Source of the DNA: Reticulitermes speratus
Taxonomy: Eukaryota; Arthropoda; Insecta; Blattodea; Rhinotermitidae
Reading direction: 5' to 3'
DNA: 64,000 nucleotides
Assembly (NCBI GenBank): GCA_021186555.1
Contig: JAJKFL010000005.1
Span: 28,026,635 to 28,090,634, forward strand
The notes under the pieces were generated by a model, which saw only the letters and a list, made by a program, of their open reading frames with translations, was not told where the DNA came from and did not search any database. Both the position numbers and the translations under genes were made by a program. Shown piece after piece: positions 46,402-57,929 of the stretch. Within the stretch, counting starts at the first letter, position 1. Every line of letters begins with the position of its first letter.

Positions 46402-46404
46402 TAA

Positions 46405-47135
46405 TCAAATGCACGTTACATACAACATAAAAAATTATCGATAGCGACTTATTTTAAATGCCTTTAATACATATTATTAACCTGTTGAATCTCAGTGTAA
46501 GTTACTTTAACGTTTAAGCGGAATATGCTGATCCTTCTTCATGTCCAGGCAGAACAAAAATTCCCCAACAGAGGTTGAAGAAAATACTGACCTATTCATA
46601 ATTAGAAACAAAACAAAATGGAACGAACCCCAAATAAACGAAGGAAAACAATGCACAGACACAATTAATGCAGTCTAATTTATAAGATATATGTATATAT
46701 ACACAGACACACCACACTTTTTTTACTGGGTCGTGGTCATTGGTTTGGCTCTGATTAGGTTTAACAGCAAAATTTTGAGTAAACTAATGAACATTCGGGA
46801 TGTATAAAGACATACGTATATTACTAGCTATGCAACTGGCTCCGTACAGATTGTTATCCGGGCTCAGCCCCAGTTGCAGTTACGTAGTATCCTACTCCTG
46901 ACGGGTTGATTTTGATATCCGTTGTAAGGCAATAAATTCGCTCGTGTTCACATCTAACGGGAACACGCTATGAGAGGAAGGCACAGCGCAACGATTCTAG
47001 TGACTGACCTTCCTTCTGTTTAATTATTTTTCTGTTTAATTATTTTGATAACAGAATCACGGTTTAGTGTGTTGTTGGGAAAGATATATTTCAATTTTCT
47101 TTACAGCCTTTGCTCGAAATATTGTTTTATTCGAT
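46405..47135. other. No gene recognised
   Basis: AT-rich. No repeat family recognised. Confidence 0.45.
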
Positions 47136-47139
47136 ATAT

Positions 47140-47443
47140 AAATAACGAGTTTTTTTTACGTGAAGCAAAAGCCCAAATCGGGCCTAGGCCAACTCGGTTT
47201 GAAATTTGTAGATCACACACAATTATACACACAGTTACACACACACACACACACACACCCGGTGGGACTCCTCTGAACGAGTGATCAGCTCGTCTCAGAG
47301 GCCTCTACCTACACAACACACAACAAACATAAGAAACGAACATTCATGCCCACAGCGGGATATGAACCAGCGATCCCAGCAATCAAGCGGCAGCAGACCT
47401 ACGCCTTAGACTGCATAGCCACCGGGATCGGCAAATAACGAGT
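47140..47443 (-). mobile_element. SINE-B, full length with 11-bp TSD
   Basis: The SINE spans 47151-47432 and is flanked by perfect AAATAACGAGT (47140-47150 and 47433-47443). On the minus strand it begins gccgatcccggtggctatgc and gcagtctaaggcgtaggtct, with a B box changed to gctggttcatatcccgctg. It ends in an A8 tail (T8 on plus at 47151). The tail side includes gcaaaagcccaaatcgggcc and an (AC)n run at 47236-47258. This copy fixes the family's true length at about 282 bp. Confidence 0.9.
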
Positions 47444-47504
47444 CACCTACTTATAATTACAGTAGAATTGCGCTCAGGAACGCTTGTAGCTCTTCTTACA
47501 ATGT

Positions 47505-47700
47505 CCGTTATTACTTTATGATTGTGACCAAAGTTTGGTTGGTTGATCGACAGATTTTAGTTAAAGTTCTCAGTACCAACTTCTATGAAAATTCGTTCAA
47601 TGATCGGTTCTCGAGTTGTTGTCTGCGGACAGACTGACGAAGAGAGAATATTTTTGCATCTTTTTGCTGGGAACGCGCCAAACCGATGAGTTACGAAAGA
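47505..47700. repeat. Dispersed repeat F, copy 3
   Basis: Contains tatgaaaattcgttcaatga, gtctgcggacagactgacga and gggaacgcgccaaacc, in the order of the 15225 and 36840 copies. Confidence 0.4.
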
Positions 47701-47704
47701 ATCA

Positions 47705-49010
47705 TGACGTAGTTTCAACGTATTCAGAACCAATATCAGAGCGTTCCGTATGATATACTGCAGAGGAGATATTAGAAACTGGAGGGAGTGAGAATCTCGC
47801 TCCATCTCGGAGGCTGGGGACCGCCTTCCCTGCTTCTATTATTAATAAGCTTGCTGCAAGAGACAGTCGTGTAATTGGAAAGTGTGATCAGTCAGAAGCA
47901 GCGGCAACTTGCGGCACTTCGGTGGACGGAATATAACTGTCTTTGTGCACAGAGGAGCAGTGACCTCTGCAACATGGTACAGTCGTCCGTCTTCAGCCTT
48001 CAGATACTGTATTTACAAGTCGGCACTAAAAGTAAGAAAAGCGACACATACTGTAACAAATACAGTTAACACTTTGAGACCAGAAATTCATCAAATTCAG
48101 GGGTCTCAAACTAAATTCGTATTCGGACGAATAATTTTGAAGAATACAGCGGGTTGCACGTCATTTTAAGAGATAAATATTTTAATTTTTTTAACTGAAA
48201 ACACCATTAGTAATATTGGATACTTTTAATAGCAACAATAAGACATGAAACAATTACTGAATCTTAAACGTAACTGTACTGTTTTCTCTTTACTGACGTA
48301 TGCTGTGCGTTACCACCTAGGGTAGAAATCTTCTTTAAGTTTTGACGAAAAAACTTAATTCTTTGAGTAAAAAACTTGGCCACTGGCCCGGAATACATTC
48401 GCTAATTAAAGTAAGGTCTGCGACAGGGCGGAATAAATTGAACTGGTGGGTCGTGTGTTTGAGAATCCTCATCCAAAAATTGATTGTTCCGGAATTTTAT
48501 CTACATCCAACTGTATTCTACACATAATCCGTTTAAGGGCAGAAGGAAGCAGCATACAAAGTGACATGAGCATTACTTCTTAATGTTCTGTTGTATTCTA
48601 TTACGTTAGCTTTCCTTAGGCAGACACTTTCTGCTCAGCACTTCAGTGTTCGTTTATCTAATTCAGATTTTCCAAAATTTTCCTACAATCAGGACAGCAA
48701 CTGTGGCATAAAGGAACATAGCAAACTTTATATTCCGGTGAGTTTTAGCTAGAATGTTAACCTTTTCTATGGTAGTTAAAGTATAAGAAATCTTCCTTCA
48801 ATAGTTGTTTCCATGATAACGTAAAATCAGTACTTCTGGAAAGCCAAGAATATTTAATTCTAGCAGTTGAGAGGCAGTAAGACACGTTCCTTCCACTTAC
48901 TTTAAACACAAGAAATTAACACTAGAAAGGTCTGCGCTTTTAAGCGATGTCTCCTGTAAGCTTGGAAACTGTTAAATGTATTTTTTATAATGTTCATTCC
49001 AAGCATTGTT
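47705..49010. other. No gene recognised
   Basis: Open frames up to 86 codons. No domain or repeat family recognised. Confidence 0.45.
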
Positions 49011-49011
49011 G

Positions 49012-49318
49012 GTAACTAATTCGCAACACTCAGACCAACAAAATGCACAGTATTGTTTCTTAGATACTTATATTATAATATCAAATAAAATATTCCTACA
49101 TGTTTCGACCCCCAAGGAATCATCATCAGGGAACCAACCAAAGCAATACTGCATGAAACTAAAAGTTGGTAATTTAGTTTTATGGAGTATTGCTTTGGTT
49201 GGTTCCCTGATGATGATGCCTTGGGAGTCGAAACAAGTAGGAATATTTTATGTAATATAATATTCGTATCTAAGAATAATACTGTGATTTTTGTTGGTCT
49301 GAGTGTTGCGAATTGTTA
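49012..49318. mobile_element. Foldback element with hammerhead-like modules, family C
   Basis: Arms of about 130 bp are nearly perfect inverts (aattcgcaacactcagacca at the left, its complement at the right) around a spacer of about 35 bp. The left arm holds, on the minus strand, CTGATGA then a 6-bp stem GATTCC/GGGGTC, then GAAACATGT (49098-49130). The right arm (49207-49236) keeps CTGATGA and GAAAC but has lost bases in the stem. A 10-bp word GTTAAATGTA occurs at 48971-48980 and 49315-49324, possibly a target-site duplication with about 30 extra bp on the left. Confidence 0.85.
49098..49130 (-). ncRNA. Hammerhead-like core in foldback arm
   Basis: CTGATGA, one T, stem GATTCC/GGGGTC (with two G-U pairs as RNA) around a 3-nt loop, then GAAACATGT on the minus strand. 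Confidence 0.4.
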
Positions 49319-49324
49319 AATGTA

Positions 49325-52265
49325 TGTGCGGTCTACAGATTGCAGGCCCACAGGTCCCGAAAGATGGTTGCTTTAGAAAACAGAATTTTATTTTCAGAAT
49401 GGTTCTGCCACAGTTTTTATTTAAATCGCCGTTTTAAGGGGGGTGACTTTTGTAATGTGACAAATAAAATCAGGATCCACCCTTCTGTTTCCCCCTGTGA
49501 TGTTCACCCCCTGCGAGGATCTGCTAATGAGTTGTTTGTCGTGTGAACTGTATCAGGAAGCCCTAGGGGAAGAGAGCGATCTTGACGCGGATGGGGTTAC
49601 AGAAGGAAGAATCAACGTAACTGTATCAAATCCAGTCAATACTGAAGGGAAGGCTTGGTTTTGATTCCAGGGAAGGGCGCTAGAAATTGTACGTCTTCGC
49701 TGAGACATTTGGAGGAAGTTTGGGACATACGCACTGCGCAACCAGCTGTTACCGTGGCTCAGGTGTAAGATTTGGGACTAAGAGTACGTTGTCATCATAG
49801 CTCAGTAGAGGTTACGAATTAGGCGATCGATATCGACTTCCGACACGGGCTGTTAGATTTTAGGATCCAGGACCAGACAACTGTGTCTGAAGGGCCTCCG
49901 AGCCGACACTGTCTTCCACACTGGCCGACGACGTCTCAGTACTTTGGTAGTACGTAGTCAGGAAAGCTTGATCTTCAAGGCAGCAAGTTGAGCAAAGTGG
50001 ACTGATTATATGCTTACTGCTGTGGCTGTTGACATATATGTTTATACTTATAACTGCATAAGAAACAAGGTTTTTAAAAACTGGTGGTTTGAAACATGTT
50101 TACAGAAAGCTGTATTTGATACACAACAGAGCGATATGGAATTCGGCGTGAACATAATTATAAGCCTATTTTATAAAATGATATTATTTATGCAGAAAAT
50201 CGGACTTCAAGCTTTAACTTGGCAAGTGTTCATAGAGTGGTTCTCTGGTTTGACAGTGTTGTCTGGTGGAGCATTCTGCCTTCATCTTGAGGGTAAATAT
50301 TTCATGTTTAATCTTATGAACTAAGTTACGACTTGCCGAATTTATTTCAAAACATTTGACCACTAATAATATGCCACAAACATTTTCTGTGTACTAATGC
50401 AGAGACACATGCCGCCTATTTTTATAATTCAGCTTGTCTTGAACAGCACATGAATCCAGCAAGTCCGCTAGTGGCTTACTAATAAGCCCAGGTTATACTT
50501 ATGGCAGTAATTTTGACTTCTCTTCTTAATCACTAGGTCTAGGCCAGCTGTGGGTTCACAGCCTGTTAGGGACTGGAAAGACAGCGTCACTTTATTATTC
50601 CCCACGTCAAGAATGTGTGGAGCTTCATCTTCATCGTCTCTATACCTCTTCATGGCCTTGTAATAGATGTGGGTTAACTTTGCTTTATATAGGAAATAAA
50701 CTTAAAATTTTTCTTTATATAGACTACGTCGTTTACTCTGAGCTGCGTTCTAAATCTCAGAATAAGACCCAATTGCGGACCAAAATTCTGGTAAGGTGCT
50801 TGCTGTTCAAGCCTGTGGCATACTTCAAAATCGATTATAAATGACAATGGAGCAAGTACAATAACGATTTGCGGGTGAAGACGGAAGTAGGCGTATAGGA
50901 CAAAAACTAGTCGTAGTGTCATTTTGTCAAGCCTAAACTTCACATCGTGTTTCCTTGGGACTGAGAACTGGCCTCGAGGTGAGAAGCCGCCTGGGATATG
51001 GTACCGCCACTCTTACTCGTTTCCTTGTAAGAGGCAAAAATAAAAAAGCACTGTTTTGCTTCAGGCCCTGGGTGCGTAACCATCATTTTTGACGTCTTTC
51101 TTCTGTCATCGTTTCATGTGAAAACCGCAGAAAATTTCAAACTTCGCGTGTTATTTCTAGCAAATGACAACCCCAAACCATTAATTTCCAAGTATTTTTT
51201 ATGCTATGGAACAGAAGCATAAAAACGCCTCGGTGGTACATGTTAACCCCTTAGTATTATATAAAATAACCGAAAAGATTCTTTTTTTTACAAAACGAGG
51301 GAAAACATGCATCCCTATTCCTCTAGGGGCGTGTTCGTCTGATGATGTCAATAGCTCTGAAAAGAACTCAGATAGAGAAGGAGCTGAACAATGTGGATGA
51401 GAGCGCAGTCTGCCGGTTGCCTTTAAACCACGTATACATATTGTAGGTGCAGACAACAATGGAGGGGTATAAGGTAAGAGGGAGGGAGGGAGGTAGTGTT
51501 CTTTAAAACTTCCCACTGATTGAGCCCACAAAAGAGGTAGAGGGGGGTGAGGTACCTAAAATCCTTCACGGTGGTTTTACTGCGTTACGGCATCTCTCGC
51601 GGATTCTTCCTCTCTGTTGTCATCCTGATGTACCACAGCATTGGGGTTGTTGAGAGGAGGGGGAGAAGTCAGTTTTCAGCCCTGTTCTCGTAACACTTCA
51701 CTTCCCGACGCACAAAAACCTCACGTGGAGTGGCTTTTTAGCTAAAGGTACATTGGTGCAGTTGGGCGAGCATCCATTTACCATATTCCTGTCAGCAGGG
51801 AACCGGAGGGCACATGTACAACTGACAGAAGAAGGAACGTTATGACATTTCAACCAGAATGGAGAAATAAGATTTTTTTTTATTCCGTCATACGTTCGTA
51901 GGATGCAGCAGCTTACAGATTGGCGCATCGTAAACATAATCTAGGTATAAATGTTCCTGACAGCGGTGTGTTACAGTAAGCATAGTTTTTATTTTGTACA
52001 CTGATAATCATGTTAAATTTCTGCAAACAAAACTTCTTGGAAATTGCTGTCATATGTTGTGCGCAAGGCAAGGTTTCTACAGACTTGGGTCCGTTGGTCC
52101 AGTAATCGAAACTAACTTTTCCTAAGAATGCCAACTGGGTGGAACCGTACCTTACGGGTGATGATGGAAATGGAGCCAGTTTCCAAAAAGTTACATTTGA
52201 GAAATTCAAGAAGAGAGAAAAGTCCAGAACAGTAGGCTTATCCTGATCATAATGAATATTACAAA
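49325..52265. other. No gene recognised; long unique-looking stretch
   Basis: Open frames up to 110 codons, several overlapping on opposite strands (51199-51531). No domain is recognised. A/G-rich short runs occur near 51475-51495. Confidence 0.45.
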
Positions 52266-52269
52266 GAAA

Positions 52270-52373
52270 CAGTAATTCATTCATTCTGTAGTCTAACGAC
52301 AGGTCCGTACCTCTTCCAAAGCAATTTCTCCACAGGGTGCGATCTAGTGCTTCCTCTTTCAATTTCCAGTAAT
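52270..52373 (-). mobile_element. LINE-2 extreme 3' end (about 90 bp)
   Basis: The minus strand encodes YWKLKEEALDRTLWRNCFGRG, then runs through a decayed VVRQ-like end into a GAATGAATGA tail. This matches the end of the 60605-61290 copy. CAGTAAT flanks both sides (52270-52276 and 52367-52373), a possible 7-bp target-site duplication. Confidence 0.75.
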
Positions 52374-52489
52374 ACAAGATAAAAACACAAAATAAGACAT
52401 TAAAAGAAATAATTTCTGTAGCCTGGCCTATGATGTAATTTGATATATGAATACAAACATTTCAGTGGAACTTGCTGCTTAGGGCTTTA

Positions 52490-52570
52490 GGGTATAAGTT
52501 GGAGGCCGCAGGTGCTTCTGAAAAGTTTGTATCCGTCTACCAAACTATACAGCATCACGTCACAAAACAC
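52490..52570. mobile_element. TIR family G, single end
   Basis: Gcaggtgcttctgaaaagtt and ctaccaaactatacagcatc followed by acgtcac align with the right terminal repeat of the 29692 element. Upstream, ataagttggaggccg resembles that element's interior. Confidence 0.5.
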
Positions 52571-52574
52571 TATA

Positions 52575-53380
52575 ATGCTGATAAGGCTATAAAAGCCTTA
52601 AGTCTGACACCAAATAGACGGTTATAACATCTGGAAGAATATAAAAAAACTATATTCTGAAGCCTTGTCTGCATGAACCAAAGGGAAGAAGATAGATGAG
52701 GCATGTAGCGTGAAACTGTAAGATTAGATGAAATTCTTGTCAGAAAAGCTCAATTAAAGGTGTGTATCTTGCTTGTTGGAAATAAGAAATTATTACCAAA
52801 TTTGGGTACAGAAACTCAAGAGAAGTGATGGCTTGGAAGTTCTGGGTACAAATTCGAAGGTAATACTTTATTAAATAAATATTGGATAAGTACGCAGGTC
52901 GGGGACAGGTCGGTATGTGAAATGCTAGCGGATGGACGGCCGTGTATAAACGCTCGACAGGGCCAAAATTTTTATTTCATTTTACTTTTTTTTTTACCAC
53001 ATCCACACTGGCCCCGTAATTCACTCAGACTTCTAGCCGATATATATCGGGGATAGAGCGGCCAGAATGTAATGCCGTAACTTATTTTCCATACAGTGAC
53101 AAAGATAAAGCGGGCGGTCCCTTACTATTAGTCCTACTGTCACAAGTTCATGATGCGTCCGTAGGAAATAGGACTTCATTTTTATGTCAGACGAATAGAT
53201 TTTGGGTCGTCGGAAGGGGTTCAGAGCAGACTTCTTAAAGGGATGTTAGATTACGTTGACAAAACTTTGGATTCCATAACAAAAAGGAAATCATGTATAA
53301 GTTCATTGTAAGCCCCCCAAGGAACGCCTCCGCTCTGAACCTAATGGCAGTATTTCTAATAATCAAATTCATTTCCTAGA
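52575..53380. other. No gene recognised
   Basis: A weak LINE-1-like word (gatgaggcatgtagcgtg, 52694-52711) is not enough to call. Otherwise unidentified. Confidence 0.4.
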
Positions 53381-53384
53381 GGAA

Positions 53385-53578
53385 CTGAATAGACCGGCCC
53401 TGGGGTCCACCCAGCCTCCTATAAAATGGGTATCGAGTCTCTTTCCCGGAGGTAAAGCGGCCGGGGCGTGGAGTTGACCACCCATTCTCATCTAGTGCCA
53501 GGGTTAAAGAAAGAGTAGAGCTATACCTCTACTCCCCCTCTGGGCCTTCATGGCCTGTTCTAAGGAGAACTTTACCTT
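53385..53578 (+). mobile_element. SINE-D, 5'-truncated copy
   Basis: Lacks the tRNA-like head. Begins near gaatagaccggccctggggt and continues ccacccagcctcctataaaa, cggccggggcgtggagttga, tcatctagtgccagggttaa and ccttcatggcctg, ending gaactttacc. Confidence 0.8.
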
Positions 53579-53675
53579 TTAGAGGGACTGAATACGTTGG
53601 TCCGTCTACATTACCGTCTGGTGGCATTAGTTTATCGCTTTAAAGCACCGTGGCTACTGTACTTCGTCGTCATCA

Positions 53676-53699
53676 TCTTCTTCTTCTTCTTCTTCTTCT
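53676..53699. repeat. (CTT)n microsatellite
   Basis: About eight trinucleotides. Confidence 0.88.
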
Positions 53700-53799
53700 G
53701 TTTCTTTTTGTTTTGCGGGGATGGCGTCAGGGGTCGCAATGCAGCACTGCAGCTATGGGCGAGTTTTTGGATCTTGTGAGTGGGATTCGACTTTCATTT

Positions 53800-54020
53800 G
53801 GACACAGTGTGTGTGTGCACTGTGCGCTTAAACATTGAAACACATAGAGTTTTGTCCACACAGTGTATCCGTGTGTTTCATATGATTCTCATAGCAGACA
53901 GCGATTATGAAACGCTGCATTTTACAAACGGTGTCCGTATTTTGTGTGACCCACTCTATAAATGCCTATAATTTCCCTAAACATCATTAACAGGCTGGTC
54001 TTTATAATGGACAAGGACCG
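53800..54020 (+). repeat. Dispersed repeat E, copy 3
   Basis: Contains gtgtttcatatgattctcat, gcagacagcgattatgaaac and atttccctaaacatcattaa. These words occur in the same order, diverged, at 43330 and 27538. Confidence 0.4.
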
Positions 54021-54024
54021 TTTT

Positions 54025-54780
54025 CGCTTTGAGGCAGTAACTGCTTCTTGACGTAAAATTCGGGTGAATTTTGATATTTAGAAAATCGAACAACGTGTCA
54101 GAGCAATGCTAGGAAAACACATATATTATGCTAAAAAATAAAACTGAAGTAAGCAATGTCTCCATAAAAATTAAGTTTTGAGAAAAAAGCATTTTCTTAA
54201 AAACCATTCTCGTTTTGGAATCTTTCGTAGTTATAATAGTTTTTGACCCATGTCGGAGAGTGAAGTGGTTTTATTGAAGGGTAACAAAATGCTTCGTGTT
54301 GCCGGGATTTGAACAAGCGGACTTCTCGACTGCAGCTGAAGTACCAGATCCCTTTTGAGGCTGCCGGTTGTATAAAAGATTTTAAAAGAAGAAGAAACAA
54401 CAGTCATGTCGTGATATGTCGAGAAGAACAGAAGACGAACGCCAAAGCCGTCTGTATTGCACGTAGGGCCATGGGGCTGAAAAGAATGGATTCCTCTTCC
54501 GCGTGTACAGTTCTACACAAAACGCTGTTCAAGCATGTGGATATTGAGAGCAAAGGACCACTTTATGGAACATTATCGACGCATCTTTCGATAAGTTCGA
54601 GTGATGGATTGTCAACACGATCACGAACACTTGAACGCCATAAGGCTCGGAATATATCTTGACCACGTTAGCAAGTATTAGAGTCCCAAGAAGGAGCCTG
54701 CTCCATTGAATTACTTCGTTATTTATTCAATCATGGATACTTGTCGTTGTAGATGTAGGGGGTAACATCTACGTGGGAAG
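54025..54780. other. No gene; possible tRNA-like trace
   Basis: On the minus strand about 54300-54380, GTTCAAATCCCGGC follows tagtactt-like loop text and may be a decayed tRNA-derived head. A 117-codon plus frame (54309-54662) crosses this trace and is unrecognised. Confidence 0.35.
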
Positions 54781-54784
54781 AGGA

Positions 54785-55087
54785 AGGGTAAAGTAATGGT
54801 AAAATTGTCTCTTTGCACGCCACGAAGGCGTATAAGTAACTGGACGTGTATCTCCGCTCAGTTTTAATCTCGGCAGTAGGTAGGGGCGATTGGTCAGCTT
54901 TACATTCCGGCCGCTTTACCTGTGGGGAAAGAGCTCCCAGTACCCACTGATTATGAGCTGGCTGAGTCCCAGGAGCTGGTTTGGACGTTTTGGAGGAGAG
55001 CGAAGTCTGTTCCCTTGCCGGGAATCGAACTACTTCTTGGCGATCCAGAGAGTAGCCTAGTCACTACACCGTTTGAGCTATCCCGGG
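54785..55087 (-). mobile_element. SINE-D, near full length
   Basis: The plus strand opens with gggtaaagtaatggtaaaat (tail side), then atctcggcagtaggtagggg, cagtacccactgattatgag and the B-box complement tgccgggaatcgaactactt. It ends at tttgagctatcccggg. Confidence 0.8.
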
Positions 55088-55089
55088 TG

Positions 55090-55460
55090 AAGATTCGCTC
55101 CGAGTATGTGTACTGAATAAACCGTACCGTCAGTTGAAAGAGGCGTTATTTGAACTTCGCGGCGGACCATTTTATTACGATACGGGAGTGACTGATCAAA
55201 TTACTAAAAGTATTGTATGAGGATAACTGGTCTCCAAACGGAAAACAGAACTCGACACGCGCTGAGAGCGAAGCTGACTTAATACTTTTATCGAGATCAC
55301 CCCGTTGCATTTTGTAGAACACTCAGCAACAAGCCTTTAACTTTCCGTCAAGCTAATTAAGGCGCTGGTAGTTAGATGTGTTGATGTTGCTTATCTGCCA
55401 AGTGTCGGGCTGCAAAGTCCAATGTTTAAGTGTCGCGAATGCGAAAGTTTGTCACTATGC
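55090..55460. other. No gene recognised
   Basis: No domain or repeat family recognised. The end may hold a further, unrecognisable unit of the array that follows. Confidence 0.4.
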
Positions 55461-55462
55461 CT

Positions 55463-55915
55463 GATCCTGAGCCAGTTCCATCTGACTCTCATTCTCCTAA
55501 CGTATTGTTCCTAGACTCACTCTACTCATTAACTCCCTTGCAGCAGAACCCGAACGTTCGACACCTCTAACACGAAACCCGACATTCGACACGACCCTGA
55601 GCCTGTTCATTCCAACTCCCTTCCTTCGAACCTATTTCTCTAGATCCGTTTTACATTCTCCGGCAGCAGAACGCCAGGTTTCAACACCTCTAATGCCAGG
55701 GTCTGCTACTGGACATAATCCTGCGTCACTTCCATCCAACCACCATTCTCCTAAACTACTTCGTTAGGCCATCATTACTAATTAAGTGACTCTCTGATAA
55801 CATAATTTGAATGCTGAATCTGATAATGCCAAGACCCGTCATTGCACAACATCCTGAGGCAGTTATATCCACCTCCCGTCCTCTCAGTCTAACGCAATGT
55901 GGCACTGACGTAAGA
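55463..55915. repeat. Very degenerate tandem repeat, unit about 130 bp
   Basis: Blocks start at 55463 (atcctgagccagttcc), 55593 (accctgagcctgttca), 55718 (atcctgcgtcacttcc) and 55851 (atcctgaggcagttat), spaced 125-133 bp. Within blocks, gcagcagaac..., cgacacctctaac/aacacctctaatg and cattctcctaa recur at matching offsets. About 3.5 units. Confidence 0.7.
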
Positions 55916-55919
55916 GTTA

Positions 55920-56580
55920 TGCCCACTACAAGTCTGTATGCTTTCCATGTTTTCCGTATCTTACCTACAAGCCAAGCACATTGATACGTCTTACATTTCA
56001 TGAGCCTACGATGACGGACTAGATATGTAAGCTTAACGAAGCATGGTAGATTTGGAGGGGGTTCGTTGCAAAACAATTTTTAAAAATAACTGGCATACAT
56101 ACTCATCAGTACTACAGGCTCCCTAGTGAAACAAATTTGACAAGATGCAATGGGGAGATATCGCAGACAATGGCAAGTACTCTAAAAAGGAGTCATATAA
56201 TAGAATTGCCCAAGCAGCTCTCCATTATATACGCCTATAGTATACGCCTATTATGTATATAACATTACATACGTGCACACTAGAACGGAAGTCACAGCTA
56301 GATTCTTCGTGAGTGAAAAGAAGGAGTCTTAGACAAATGGCGTTTTCCTTTGTTTAGTTTAGGGGAAGTTTAGATAGTACAATGCATCATTCTTATCTTC
56401 TAACACACTTCAAGAGAAAGTCAGTACATTAAGGAAGAAGAAATTTTATAGGAGGGATTGACGGTGAAGTCTTTTGTAGAAGTAGTTCAAGTATTGAGAC
56501 TGGTCAGACCTTTGTGAATGACTTGTGAGGGACATATTGTATTGTTTGGGTTGTTTGTATGATGTACGGTGATCGGCCAG
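55920..56580. other. No gene recognised
   Basis: A 106-codon minus frame (55756-56076) begins in this interval and ends inside the degenerate repeat. No domain recognised. Confidence 0.45.
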
Positions 56581-56584
56581 GTTA

Positions 56585-56845
56585 CCAACCTCTGACTAAC
56601 CACGTAATTAACTAACAAGCCAAGCACGTCAATGGAGCAGAGCCTTCTTGAGAAGCTTCTAGTTCCTGAACTAGTCACAAAGTTCCTCAAGTTTTATGGA
56701 ACGCAAAGTTTCAGTACCGTATTCACTACAGGCCACCACTTGTCCCTGTCCTGAGCCACATTAATCCAGTCCATGCCACTTGCATTCTATTTCCTTAAGA
56801 TCGATTTTCATATTATCTTCGATCCGTCCAAGTCCGAGGCCCTGT
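56585..56845 (-). mobile_element. LINE-1 3' end, decayed copy
   Basis: The plus strand reads taattaactaac (tail), then tcaatggagcagagccttct, tttatggaacgcaaagtttc and ttaatccagtccatgccact, then attttcatattatcttcgat. These match the 24412 copy from its tail back to the WEDNIKM region. Confidence 0.75.
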
Positions 56846-56849
56846 GTAA

Positions 56850-57445
56850 TATTCTGTAACATGTTGATTTTCAACCTGCAAGGCCGACAACTACTGAACA
56901 TATTTGCAGCTGCCGTCAATACTTGGAGGCCGTCTCCTCCATCCTAAACCTGAGGACGCGCCACTTCGTGGTGACAGTGTCATGTAATTACATTATACAT
57001 AATTAAAAATTTAACATTTCCTTATCACCTAGCATATTCTACCGGATGCATTTGTAGGTTTCGAAAACACGTTTGATAACATAAGTAATATCTGTGCAGC
57101 AGGATACTGTGTGCCTAGCTCCCAACCGCTAGCCTATCTCTTTCCCTTCTTAGTGATGCATCTGGGAGACTTACACGCCGGAACCGGAATATCCTTGATG
57201 GCTGACGGAAATGCTGAGACGACAAGGGATGTGCTAATTAAGACTTCATGTTTCTGATATAGAATAAGACACTGCCGTGTATCGGTTTAGGCAGCAAACA
57301 TCTTGACTTCCAAGATCGTTAAGTGGCGATGATGGTGTAAAGGGTAGTTCACACAGACACGTGGTTGCAGTGTATTGGAATAATAATGAATATATTACTA
57401 GATCGACCAGCGAGTAAAGCACGATGGTTGTGTGTGACACACTTT
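56850..57445. other. No gene recognised
   Basis: No domain or repeat family recognised. Confidence 0.45.
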
Positions 57446-57447
57446 GC

Positions 57448-57925
57448 ACGGAGTACAGTTATGTGTTCAGGAGCATAGCTTTGTATGGTGCTAAAACTAG
57501 GACACTGTGGAAAATAAATCAGAAATGCCTTGAAAGTTTTGAAATGTGGTGATGAAGAAGGATGAAGAAGATCAGTCGGATTGATTGTGTGATAAATGAA
57601 GGAGTAGTAAAAAGAGTCAAGAAGGAAAAGAATATCCCACATACAATAAAAAGAAGGAAGGCTACCTGGATTTGTCACATCATGCGCAGGAACTGCTTTT
57701 TAAGACACATTGCTAAAGGAAAGATAGAAGGAAAGACAGAAGGGATGAGAAGACGAAGAATAAGGCGTAAGAAGCTACTGGATGGATTTAAGAAAACGAG
57801 AGGGTACTGGAATTTGAAAGCGGAAGCACTATATCGCTTTCTGGAGAGATTTCGGAAGAGACTGTGCACCTGTCGCAAGACAAAGTACGCAATAAATAAG
57901 AGAACGAATGATTGAATGAATAAAG
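57448..57925 (+). pseudogene. LINE-2 (non-LTR retrotransposon) C-terminal fragment
   Basis: Plus-strand translation: SIALYGAKTRTLWKINQKCLESFEMW, a stop pair, then RRMKKISRIDCVINEGVVKRVKKEKNIPHTIKRRKATWICHIMRRNC, KGKIEGKTEGMRRRR and GYWNLKAEALYRFL. This is collinear with the 60612-61274 product. The usual FGRGxGPVVRQT end is degraded, and GAATGATTGAATGAATAAAG follows as the tail. Stops and substitutions show it is older than the 60605 copy. Confidence 0.85.
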
Positions 57926-57929
57926 AAAA

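Noticed and set aside
51336..51368. Hammerhead-like site starting CTGATGATGTC
   Set aside because: The following sequence does not form a stem closing onto GAAAC.
51913..52377. 154-codon minus-strand open frame
   Set aside because: Only its first 20 or so codons are meaningful, and they belong to the truncated LINE-2; the rest is read-through beyond the element.
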